Under the pieces are notes generated by a model. It was not told where the DNA came from and made no database searches. It was given only the letters and a program-made list of their open reading frames with translations. 14,076 nucleotides of DNA from the NCBI GenBank assembly GCA_938073925.1, contig CALJGH010000242.1, positions 1-14,076 of the forward strand, in the 5' to 3' direction. A program made the position numbers and the translations under genes. Source of the DNA: an uncultured Nitrospinaceae bacterium. Lineage in GTDB: Bacteria; Nitrospinota; Nitrospinia; Nitrospinales; VA-1. How positions within the stretch are numbered: position 1 is the first letter of the stretch; every line of letters begins with the position of its first letter. Shown here one piece after another: positions 1 to 6,693 of the stretch.

Positions 1-128
1 ATCAAAAATTGTAAACATTATTTAAATATAATACATCAACCTCAAGCAAAACCATTGATAAACTAGCAGTAACCATCACGCCTTCACCCTAATAAACTTT
101 ACGCAATCAGAAGTCCCATAAGCAGTCA

Positions 129-619
129 TCACTCCTTATGCTTAGCCCTTCGTTTGAGCGGAATTAACTTCTCATCTCTCTTACAAATTCGTTTGGAGTA
201 CTCCAACATTTTCATGAGTTCTGGAGCCGAGTAATAAGTAGTCATGCTCATTTTACCTTTATGCCCCGTTAGAAAACCTCTATCTTCTTCAGGAACTCTA
301 GCAGCTCTCAGCCTCGCACCATAGGTATGCTTCAAACTATGTATCGAAACATTTGTTATGTTGGGAGACCTTTTTGCCGGCCTACTTCGAGCTTTTCTAA
401 AGGCCGATGTTTTAATAACCGGGTATCGTTGTCTTTGGACTGGGTGAATTGTAAAAGTCACCTTGTTCGTTCGTTTAAAAATTTTAATATTGGAAACATG
501 GAGCGCGAAAGTTCTGGCCCCTTTATCAATCTTTGCCTTGATAGTTTTTATCTCTAATTCAGGAAACGAAACCCATTCCCTCCAACCAATGACATCAAGC
601 TCTTTTTTTTCTTTTTCAT
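129..619 (-). pseudogene. Chimeric remnant: zinc-protease (PF05618-like) N-terminus joined to tyrosine recombinase C-terminus
   Basis: Reading the minus strand, the open frame from about 638 to 129 first encodes a stretch resembling the RimK-associated ATP-dependent zinc protease / retropepsin-like domain: VIGWREWVSFPEL, then IKAKIDKGART (family consensus DTGART, so the catalytic-loop Thr is Lys here), then FTIHPVQR. In the same frame, from roughly position 400 downward, it becomes the C-terminal catalytic part of a phage-type integrase: IHSLKHTYGARLRAA, FLTGHK, and TTYYS with the presumed nucleophilic Tyr, about 85 residues. The only good ATG (619) is followed by a run of eight A on the minus strand (603-610) that leaves it one base out of frame with the body; one extra A would give MKKKKKELDVIGW. 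A GTG at 461 would give only the integrase-like part plus a few protease residues. The recombinase lacks its N-terminal core-binding domain and first catalytic Arg. I read this as a deletion or recombination scar, not a working enzyme. The family calls are from memory of motifs. Confidence 0.6.
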
Positions 620-671
620 GGTTAACAATAATTCAATAAATTGTTACTTTCAGGGTTGCCGTTCACCTTAT

Positions 672-1595
672 TTACTCTTTGTCTTGCGCCATCCAGCTTT
701 GGGCTTCAATGAACACTCTCTTTATCTCTGGAAACTTACTTTTAATACTAGTTTCCAATTCAGAAATTGTGGTTTGAACATTTCCCGATGACATAGCATC
801 TTTAAAATCGAGACTTATATTCAGTAAAATATCCTGCGGCCCCAAATGCATGGTTAGAATTTCATTGATATACAAAACATCTTTTTCGCCTTTTACGATA
901 TCCTTTATTCCCGCAACAATTTGATCATTAGCAGCTTCACCACATAGCAGACCTTTGCATTCAAATGCCAATAAGGAAGCAGTGAGCGCAAGAATCAGTC
1001 CAATAATTACAGAGGCAATTCCATCTAAAATTGGCAAATTTAAAACTTCGCCCAAATAAATAGCCAAACCGGCCACCATCAAACCAAGTAATGCAGCAAA
1101 ATCTTCGAACAGCACGGTGAAAATTGTAGGATCCTTACTCGTTCTTATTGCTTTAATTAAACTCTGCGATCCTTTTGTTTTTCTTAATTCCCTGTATGCG
1201 ACAGAAAATGCAATGGTTTCAAAAATTATGGCAAAGCCGATCACGATATAATTTACAAAAGGATTTGTCACCGGGTGAGGATTTTGAATTTTACTAATCC
1301 CTTCGTAAATAGAAACTCCCGAACCCAGACCAAAAAGCAATATGGCAACTACGAAGCTCCAAAAATAAACTTCCATCCCATATCCGAAAGGATGAGTTTT
1401 GTCTGCAGGCCTCTCTGATCTTTTAATACCATAGAGTAGAAGTATTTGATTTCCAGTATCAACAACAGAGTGAATGGCTTCACTAAACATTGCCGAACTG
1501 CCAGTGTAAGCAGAAGCAAAGAATTTGGTTAGTGCAATCATCCCATTTCCTGCAAGGGCTGCATAGATAGCTTTTTTTGAAGATTTTGCCGACAT
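672..1595 (-). CDS. Cation diffusion facilitator transporter, ZnT9-like subfamily
   Basis: This is a 307-residue inner-membrane divalent-cation/proton antiporter of the CDF family (PF01545), probably exporting Zn2+ or a similar metal. Hydrophobic segments lie near residues 11-30, 36-56, 78-98, 113-133, 159-181 and 188-210, giving the usual six helices, followed by a cytoplasmic ferredoxin-like domain (about 211-300). The helix-2 metal motif is HSVVD (His42, Asp46), and HPFGYG follows at 68-73. Helix 5 carries Glu164-Asp165 in the sequence FEDFAALLGL, which I associate with the SLC30A9/ZnT9-like branch and not with the His-Asp site of YiiP. The ATG at 1595 has an AAAGG Shine-Dalgarno four bases upstream. 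It is transcribed divergently from pqiA, with a 226-base gap shared by both promoters. Substrate is not decidable from sequence, and no metal-responsive operator is recognisable. Confidence 0.9.
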   Translation of the reverse strand: MSAKSSKKAIYAALAGNGMIALTKFFASAYTGSSAMFSEAIHSVVDTGNQILLLYGIKRSERPADKTHPFGYGMEVYFWSFVVAILLFGLGSGVSIYEGISKIQNPHPVTNPFVNYIVIGFAIIFETIAFSVAYRELRKTKGSQSLIKAIRTSKDPTIFTVLFEDFAALLGLMVAGLAIYLGEVLNLPILDGIASVIIGLILALTASLLAFECKGLLCGEAANDQIVAGIKDIVKGEKDVLYINEILTMHLGPQDILLNISLDFKDAMSSGNVQTTISELETSIKSKFPEIKRVFIEAQSWMAQDKE

Positions 1596-1701
1596 AAAAC
1601 CTTTCTCTTTAAAAATTAAACTTGTAAAAGGAGTGATTGAGAAATTGTTTACAATAAATGCGAAAGTATCTTAGCATTTCCAGTTAACATCATTTACTCT
1701 A

Positions 1702-1730
1702 TTGACTTAATAGACATTTCTGTCTAGCAT
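1702..1730 (+). promoter_or_regulatory. Sigma70-type promoter of the pqi operon
   Basis: A -35 box TTGACT (1702-1707, 5/6 to consensus) and a -10 box TAGCAT (1725-1730, 4/6) are separated by exactly 17 bases. Transcription would start near 1737, about 85 bases before the pqiA start, and the orientation matches the five-gene operon. It is the best promoter-like pair I found in the divergent region. The prediction is by eye only. Confidence 0.55.
1711..1726. promoter_or_regulatory. Palindromic operator (TetR-like) overlapping the pqi promoter
   Basis: TAGACATTTCTGTCTA is a perfect inverted repeat with 6-base arms TAGACA/TGTCTA and a 4-base centre. It fills the promoter spacer and overlaps the first two bases of the -10 box, the classic position for a repressor. 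The size and arm composition resemble operators of TetR-family repressors. No such regulator gene lies in this window, so the protein would have to act from elsewhere. Confidence 0.5.
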
Positions 1731-1821
1731 TCCGACAGCCCATATAACTTTTCAAACTCAAAATTAACAACTCCCGCGAAAACAGCTTTTTAAGGTTCTA
1801 ATCCTGGAAGTGGAGAAAATG

Positions 1822-3060
1822 ATGGCAAACAACCTTGCCGGAGAAATCATCGCCTGTCACGAATGCGACCACTTCTATTTTTATGAATTGATCCCGGCAG
1901 GAGCAAAGGCTAAGTGCCAGCAATGCGGGAGTTTACTCTACCGTCATATTCCGGATTCATTAAATCGTAGTTTAGCCCTGTATTTCACGGCATTAATACT
2001 TTTTTTAATAGCCAACGCGTTCCCATTCTTATCTCTGGAACTGGGGGGTCGAGTGGTTGAGAATATTCTATTTTCCAGTGGTTGGGCAATGTATGAACTC
2101 GGGATGGGTGAACTGGGAGTGCTTATCATTCTAACCAGCATCCTGTTTCCCTTCATAGTGATTACAGGTATGCTCTATTTACTTATCCCCGCGCGCATGG
2201 GAACCGCTGCACCTTTCATGGCACAGGTATACCGGATCGTCAACAGCATCGGTCCATGGAGTCTGGTTGGCGTTTTCATGTTGGGAGTTTTGATAGCCAT
2301 TGTTAAGTTACAGGACCTGGCAAATGTGATCACGGGTCCGAGCCTGATTGCATTAGCTCTATTGCTTGTTGTTTATACCGCCGCCCGGGCAAGTTTTGAT
2401 CCGCATGATTTGTGGTCATCAACTAAACATAAATCTTCGGGGATATCCCATGATGATATCGCCAGCCGTAAAATTTTAAATTGTCACACTTGTGGTTTTC
2501 TTAGTCTACATACAGGCGAACTGCAAACCTGCGATAGGTGCACCTCTCCCCTCCACCATAGGAAACACAACAGTATAGAGGCTACCTGGGCTCTTTTCGC
2601 ATCAGCTTTGATACTGCTAATTCCGGCCAATGTTTATCCGGTGATGACAGTTATTCGTTTTGGTCAGGGTGAACCCAGTACAATTCTGAGTGGTGTATTG
2701 CATTTAATTGAATCTGGAATGTGGGGCTTGGCGATGATCGTTTTTGTGGCCAGTATTGTTGTTCCCGTTATGAAATTAACCATCCTGTTTTTTTTATTGA
2801 TCAGTGTTCACAAAAAATCCATATGGCGCCCGCGTGACCGAACCTTGCTATATCGTGTAACCGAGATGGTGGGGGCTTGGTCCATGGTGGATATTTTTCT
2901 GATAGGACTGTTATCTTCTCTGGTCAGACTCGATTCTTTGTCAACAATACGTCCTGGAATAGGTGCTATTTTCTTTGCTGGCGTTGTCGTCATCACCATG
3001 TTTGCAGCACATAGTTTTGATCCGCGTTTGATTTGGGATAATATAAAAGAGAAACAATAA
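1822..3060 (+). CDS. pqiA: PqiA-family inner-membrane protein (paraquat-inducible protein A)
   Basis: The protein has 412 residues, close to the E. coli PqiA length of about 417. It is an integral membrane partner of the MCE protein PqiB in intermembrane lipid transport. It is built as two homologous halves. Each begins with a cytoplasmic zinc-ribbon-like four-cysteine module (Cys12, 15, 32, 35 and Cys221, 224, 237, 240), continues with four hydrophobic helices (about 50-190 and 255-397), and ends in the same motif, SFDPHDLW (191) and SFDPRLIW (398). I chose the ATG at 1822 because a GGAG at 1812-1815 lies six bases ahead. The GTG at 1810 has no ribosome site, and the ATG at 1819 is too close to the GGAG. 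It is the first gene of the operon and is followed after 15 bases by pqiB. Family known: PF04403. The lipid-transport role is inferred from the neighbouring genes and from known PqiAB/YebST systems. Confidence 0.93.
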   Translation: MANNLAGEIIACHECDHFYFYELIPAGAKAKCQQCGSLLYRHIPDSLNRSLALYFTALILFLIANAFPFLSLELGGRVVENILFSSGWAMYELGMGELGVLIILTSILFPFIVITGMLYLLIPARMGTAAPFMAQVYRIVNSIGPWSLVGVFMLGVLIAIVKLQDLANVITGPSLIALALLLVVYTAARASFDPHDLWSSTKHKSSGISHDDIASRKILNCHTCGFLSLHTGELQTCDRCTSPLHHRKHNSIEATWALFASALILLIPANVYPVMTVIRFGQGEPSTILSGVLHLIESGMWGLAMIVFVASIVVPVMKLTILFFLLISVHKKSIWRPRDRTLLYRVTEMVGAWSMVDIFLIGLLSSLVRLDSLSTIRPGIGAIFFAGVVVITMFAAHSFDPRLIWDNIKEKQ

Positions 3061-3075
3061 TAAAAAATAAAGAAA

Positions 3076-5172
3076 TTGGAAATCTCAAACCCACAAGTCA
3101 GCAAACAATCCGGCCTATCCATCGTCTGGATAATTCCATTGGTCACCCTTCTTGTAGGAGGTTGGTTGATTGTTAAAACCCTTTCCGAACAGGGCCCACG
3201 TGCCACAATCAGTTTTAAAACAGCAGAAGGAATTGAAGTTGGCAAAACCAGAATCAAGTACAAGAATGTCGATATAGGTGTCGTTGAGAAAATCAAATTT
3301 AGCGACGATTTTTCGAATATCATCCTAACGGTGGATTTCATGGAGGGATCGGAAAAATTTCTACGTCGAAGTACCCGCTTCTGGGTTGTCAAGCCTCAGC
3401 TCAGTCTGCGTGGAGCAACGGGCCTTAGCACAATAATTTCTGGTGCCTACATTGAAATCGAGCCAGGAACTGGAGCCTCTAAATTGCATTTCATTGGCCT
3501 GGAAAAACAACCCGTGGTCAAGTCTGATGAGCAGGGAAAGAAGATCACGCTTGTCACGCAAAAACTCGGTTCAGTGGATACGGGCTCACCTATTTATTAT
3601 CAAGGATTACTTGCAGGTGAAGTTTTGGGATATGAACTGGGCAACGATCGAAAGAGTACTTATGTTCATACTTTTATAAAAGATCCCTTTGATCAGCTTA
3701 TTCGTGGAAATACAAATTTCTGGAACGTAAGTGGCATCAATGTCTCAATGGGGGCTGATGGATTCAAGGTTCAGACAGAATCCATCCAGTCAATGTTGTT
3801 TGGGGGCATCGCGTTTGAATCACCCGAAACGCTGGAACAAGCAACCACCGATATTGATAAACTGGTTTTCACATTGCATGAAAGTTATGAAAGCATCAAG
3901 AAGCATGCTTACACAAAAAAAATTAAGTTCATAATGTTCTTTGATAGTTCGATACGCGGTTTGAACCTTGGTGCGCCGGTAGAGTTCAAGGGAATAAAAG
4001 TTGGCACCGTCTTAGATGTGAGGCTCGAGTTTGATAGCGGAAGCACCTCTTTCCGCATCCCAGTATTAATAGAGATAGAACCTCAAAGAATTATCGAGCG
4101 CGGGAATCAAGAAATGGACCAATCCCATCAAGCACTTCAGAGACTGGTTAAACGAGGACTCCGAGCACGCCTGCAAACGGGGAGTCTGTTAACAAGTCAG
4201 TTATTTGTCGAACTCGACATGCATCCCGGATCGCCAATTAATCTAAGTGGAAGCGACACCCCCTACCCTGAATTGCCGACGTTACCCACATCCAATTTTG
4301 GAGCCATCACTCAGTCTGCCGAAGATTTACTGGCAAAATTAAATGCCGTCGATATTAAAGAGGTCACATCGGTATTGATCGACACCATTAAGACCGCCAA
4401 TAAGACAATGCATAATGCGGATAAAGCCATTGAAAGTGCGAACACGCTTATTGGCACACCTGGCATTCCCGAAGCAATAGAAAACATTCGAATCACATTG
4501 AAAAATTTCAAGAACATCACGCAAAAAGTGGATGATTCCAATTTGATTGCAAGCGCTACGAAAACATTTAGCAGCGTAGATAAAACCATAAATAGTGCCG
4601 ACAAAGCCATCAATAACGCTAATACTCTCATTTCGGCACCAGGTATCCCCGAAGCTATTGAAGACATTCGCATCGCATTGAAAAATTTTAAGAACATCAC
4701 GCAAAAAGTGAATGATACCAATTTAATTGCAAGCGCATCGAAAACATTGAGCAATGTTGGTGAAATAATTACCAAATCCAACCAAACACTGAGTAATGCA
4801 AATAAAGCTATAGACAGCATGATTAACACAGCCGACAACGCGAATAAGCTAATCACGTCACCTGGAATCACCGAATCGATAGAGGATATTCGAGTGTCAT
4901 TGAAAAACTTTAAAAGCATTATGCTGAAGGTGGACAACTCAAAAATACAAGAAGCTATTGCTGCTGGCCATCTGGCACTGGAAAATCTAAGCCAAACTCT
5001 AGATAAGACTAGCAAGATGATGGAACCCAATTCACCCATTCAATACAATCTGATCGAATTAACCAAGGAATTTGAAGAAACTTCACGGGCTATCCGATCA
5101 TTGATTGAAACCCTTGAACGCAACCCTCAGGAACTGATTTTTGGCAAGGACAGAAATGCTAAAGGAGAATAA
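3076..5172 (+). CDS. pqiB: PqiB-like triple-MCE transport protein with extended repeat-containing C-terminus
   Basis: A 698-residue MCE (MlaD) protein anchored by one N-terminal helix (about 15-34) with the rest in the periplasm. Three MCE domains follow at about 42-131 (SFKTAEGIEVGKTRIKYKNV), 158-247 (GSPIYYQGLLAGEVLGY) and 284-383 (FDSSIRGLNLGAPVEFKG). In E. coli PqiB these stack as hexameric rings and a C-terminal helical needle carries lipid across the periplasm. Here the helical region (about 410-690) includes tandem repeats and makes the protein roughly 150 residues longer than E. coli PqiB (546). The start is a TTG at 3076; the frame has a stop at 3061 and no upstream ATG, and an N-terminus just before the anchor helix is what the family shows. 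The ribosome site is weak, so translation is probably coupled to pqiA, 15 bases upstream. Confidence 0.93.
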   Translation: MEISNPQVSKQSGLSIVWIIPLVTLLVGGWLIVKTLSEQGPRATISFKTAEGIEVGKTRIKYKNVDIGVVEKIKFSDDFSNIILTVDFMEGSEKFLRRSTRFWVVKPQLSLRGATGLSTIISGAYIEIEPGTGASKLHFIGLEKQPVVKSDEQGKKITLVTQKLGSVDTGSPIYYQGLLAGEVLGYELGNDRKSTYVHTFIKDPFDQLIRGNTNFWNVSGINVSMGADGFKVQTESIQSMLFGGIAFESPETLEQATTDIDKLVFTLHESYESIKKHAYTKKIKFIMFFDSSIRGLNLGAPVEFKGIKVGTVLDVRLEFDSGSTSFRIPVLIEIEPQRIIERGNQEMDQSHQALQRLVKRGLRARLQTGSLLTSQLFVELDMHPGSPINLSGSDTPYPELPTLPTSNFGAITQSAEDLLAKLNAVDIKEVTSVLIDTIKTANKTMHNADKAIESANTLIGTPGIPEAIENIRITLKNFKNITQKVDDSNLIASATKTFSSVDKTINSADKAINNANTLISAPGIPEAIEDIRIALKNFKNITQKVNDTNLIASASKTLSNVGEIITKSNQTLSNANKAIDSMINTADNANKLITSPGITESIEDIRVSLKNFKSIMLKVDNSKIQEAIAAGHLALENLSQTLDKTSKMMEPNSPIQYNLIELTKEFEETSRAIRSLIETLERNPQELIFGKDRNAKGE
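4417..4950 (+). repeat. In-gene tandem repeats in the PqiB needle region (60-residue unit plus a diverged third copy)
   Basis: Two 180-base units abut at 4417-4596 and 4597-4776, encoding PqiB residues 448-507 and 508-567. Shared anchors are ADKAI, ANTLI, PGIPEAIE, the core LKNFKNITQKV, and NLIASA. At DNA level the stretch beginning at 4501 recurs nearly unchanged at 4681 (for example AGAACATCACGCAAAAAGTG at both). A third, diverged copy (ANKLI, PGITESIE, LKNFKSIMLKV) is offset by 222 bases, that is 74 residues, from the second, so 14 residues were inserted between copies. The units are amphipathic helix with a Pro-Gly break. Confidence 0.85.
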
Positions 5173-5176
5173 TGAT

Positions 5177-5806
5177 ATGCGGAGCCCTTTATATAAAATA
5201 ATTATCTCATTATATTTAGCGTCCCTGTTAAGTGGCTGTTCGGGAGTCATCAGTTCTACTACTCCAATACGCTATTACCTGATTGATCCGGTGGAATACA
5301 CTACCCTATCGTTTCAATCTGATCACCCTCTAAGCATAGAAATCATCAGTCTCAATATCCCCCAGTATCTGGAACGCTTCCATATAGCAACGCGAAGCAG
5401 CAAAAGCCAGCTTGAGTTTTCAGAAAGCGATCAATGGGGAGAGAATTTACGCAAAAATCTTTTGCGTACCATGTCAAGAAACCTTTCTGCATTATTGTCG
5501 ACGTTGGACATAGGAACACCGTTGAACCGTTCCGCATCATTGCCTGTCTACCGAGTACAAGTTCATATCGAACAATTTGAAATGGAAAGCAACAAAAAGG
5601 TAAGTCTTGTTGCTCGTTGGCAACTTTCCGAAGGGACTCAATCAAAGCCTTTGGGTGTATTCAGCGCAAATTTACAGGGTCAAGACATCATTAAAGAAAG
5701 AGATTACGAACAAATGGTATCTGCCATGCGCGAATTATATGGCGAACTCTGCCAACGTATTGCAAAAACAATTATCACGCAGGAAAATAAACACCAAAAT
5801 TTATAA
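5177..5806 (+). CDS. pqiC: PqiC-like outer-membrane lipoprotein (ABC transport auxiliary, PF03886)
   Basis: A 209-residue lipoprotein. The signal segment MRSPLYKIIISLYLASLLSG ends in the lipobox LSGC with lipidated Cys21. The body carries family features of the DUF330/PqiC group: RYYLID (32-37), the motif IPQYLERFHIATR (61-73), and a helix with QWGENLRKNLLRTMSRNL (87-104). In E. coli, PqiC sits in the outer membrane and receives the tip of the PqiB needle. The ATG at 5177 is preceded by AAAGGAG (GGAG at 5164-5167, nine bases away) lying inside the end of pqiB. Upstream in-frame TTG (5141) and ATG (5156) would put an unlikely charged extension before the signal peptide. It lies 4 bases after pqiB, so the two are translationally linked. 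Confidence 0.88.
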   Translation: MRSPLYKIIISLYLASLLSGCSGVISSTTPIRYYLIDPVEYTTLSFQSDHPLSIEIISLNIPQYLERFHIATRSSKSQLEFSESDQWGENLRKNLLRTMSRNLSALLSTLDIGTPLNRSASLPVYRVQVHIEQFEMESNKKVSLVARWQLSEGTQSKPLGVFSANLQGQDIIKERDYEQMVSAMRELYGELCQRIAKTIITQENKHQNL

Positions 5807-5808
5807 CT

Positions 5809-6693
5809 ATGAAATTGTTACTTCGTAGCCAACTGTTTTTTTTGCTCTCACTGCTAATATCACTTTCCCATTTACAGGAATGTATCGGTTTTACCAGTAG
5901 TGAAACGACGGGTGCCGAAATCATGGAAGAGGTAGATAAGCGGCATAAACAATTCCCCTATATATATGAAGAACAATCCATGATTCTGGTGGATCGGTAC
6001 GGCGAGCAAGATACACGCAAAGCCAGACGATACTCTCGAGTAGAAGAAGACGGCACGGTGAGATTTTTACTGCTGTTTGATTATCCGCAGGAAGTAAAAG
6101 GGGTTGCCTTACTAGCCAATCGTGAGCCTGATGGTAAAACTAATAAATATATTTACTTGCCTGCCTATGGAGAACAACTATTAGAAAGCGCTGACGAGGG
6201 AAATGGAGACAACTTTCTTGGAACCGATTTTTCTGTGGAAAATCTGACCGGTGAAATTTTATCAGATCACCGCTATGTGCGTCGTGATGATAGAGAGGTT
6301 GAAAAGGTCAAATATTTTGTTCTTGACGTTTATAAGGCCAAGAATACATCAACAAAAGATCGAATATTACGTCGTCACTTTATTCAACAAGACAATTTAT
6401 ATATCACACTGACTCACCATTTTGACAAGCACAGGCGTATTGCCCGTATACAGAGTCATCATGACCTTAAGGAAGTTGACCATGATATGTTGCGTGCCAA
6501 TATGATCCTCATGGAAAACATGAAAAATCAACACCAATCATTGATCAAGACCTCGCGGCGTATTTTTTCACATGATTATGTTCCTTTAGAAATATTTACT
6601 GCTGAATGGTTGTATGAGAATTATCCCCACATTGAACCTACTGAAGAAATAGACACAGACGATCCATTTGATAAAAAGGAAACTACCGAGTGA
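5809..6693 (+). CDS. LolA-fold outer-membrane lipoprotein-sorting-like protein (periplasmic carrier)
   Basis: A 294-residue exported protein with a hydrophobic signal sequence (about residues 4-27); there is a Cys at 25 but LQEC is a poor lipobox, so I expect a soluble periplasmic form. The mature part resembles the COG2834/PF17131 LolA-like group: an N-terminal helix GAEIMEEVDKRHK, then beta-rich sequence with FLLLFDYPQEVKGVALL, KYIYLPAYGE (about 104-122) and GTDFSVENLTGE, and a late HFDKHRRIARI strand. Such proteins bind hydrophobic ligands (lipids or lipoproteins) in a half-barrel and are typically encoded next to an RND permease, as here. The ATG starts 2 bases after the pqiC stop with no ribosome site of its own, so translation must depend on pqiC. 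The C-terminus is acidic (TEEIDTDDPFDKKETTE). The cargo is unknown. Confidence 0.75.
   Translation: MKLLLRSQLFFLLSLLISLSHLQECIGFTSSETTGAEIMEEVDKRHKQFPYIYEEQSMILVDRYGEQDTRKARRYSRVEEDGTVRFLLLFDYPQEVKGVALLANREPDGKTNKYIYLPAYGEQLLESADEGNGDNFLGTDFSVENLTGEILSDHRYVRRDDREVEKVKYFVLDVYKAKNTSTKDRILRRHFIQQDNLYITLTHHFDKHRRIARIQSHHDLKEVDHDMLRANMILMENMKNQHQSLIKTSRRIFSHDYVPLEIFTAEWLYENYPHIEPTEEIDTDDPFDKKETTE

Noticed and set aside
327..557. Plus-strand 76-residue ORF
   Set aside because: The opposite strand shows clear protease and integrase motifs; this frame shows none.
2808..3392. Minus-strand ORF spanning the pqiA/pqiB junction
   Set aside because: It is a shadow frame over two confident genes, with no ribosome site or recognisable domain.
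4417..4950. CRISPR-like periodic repeats
   Set aside because: The repeats are 180 bases apart, lie in frame within pqiB and encode a conserved helical unit.
4311..5039. Long minus-strand ORF (242 residues) opposite the PqiB repeat region
   Set aside because: It is antisense to the repetitive helix-coding part of pqiB. The composition (Leu/Ser/Phe-rich) is what the complement of such sequence gives, and no start signal or family motif is seen.
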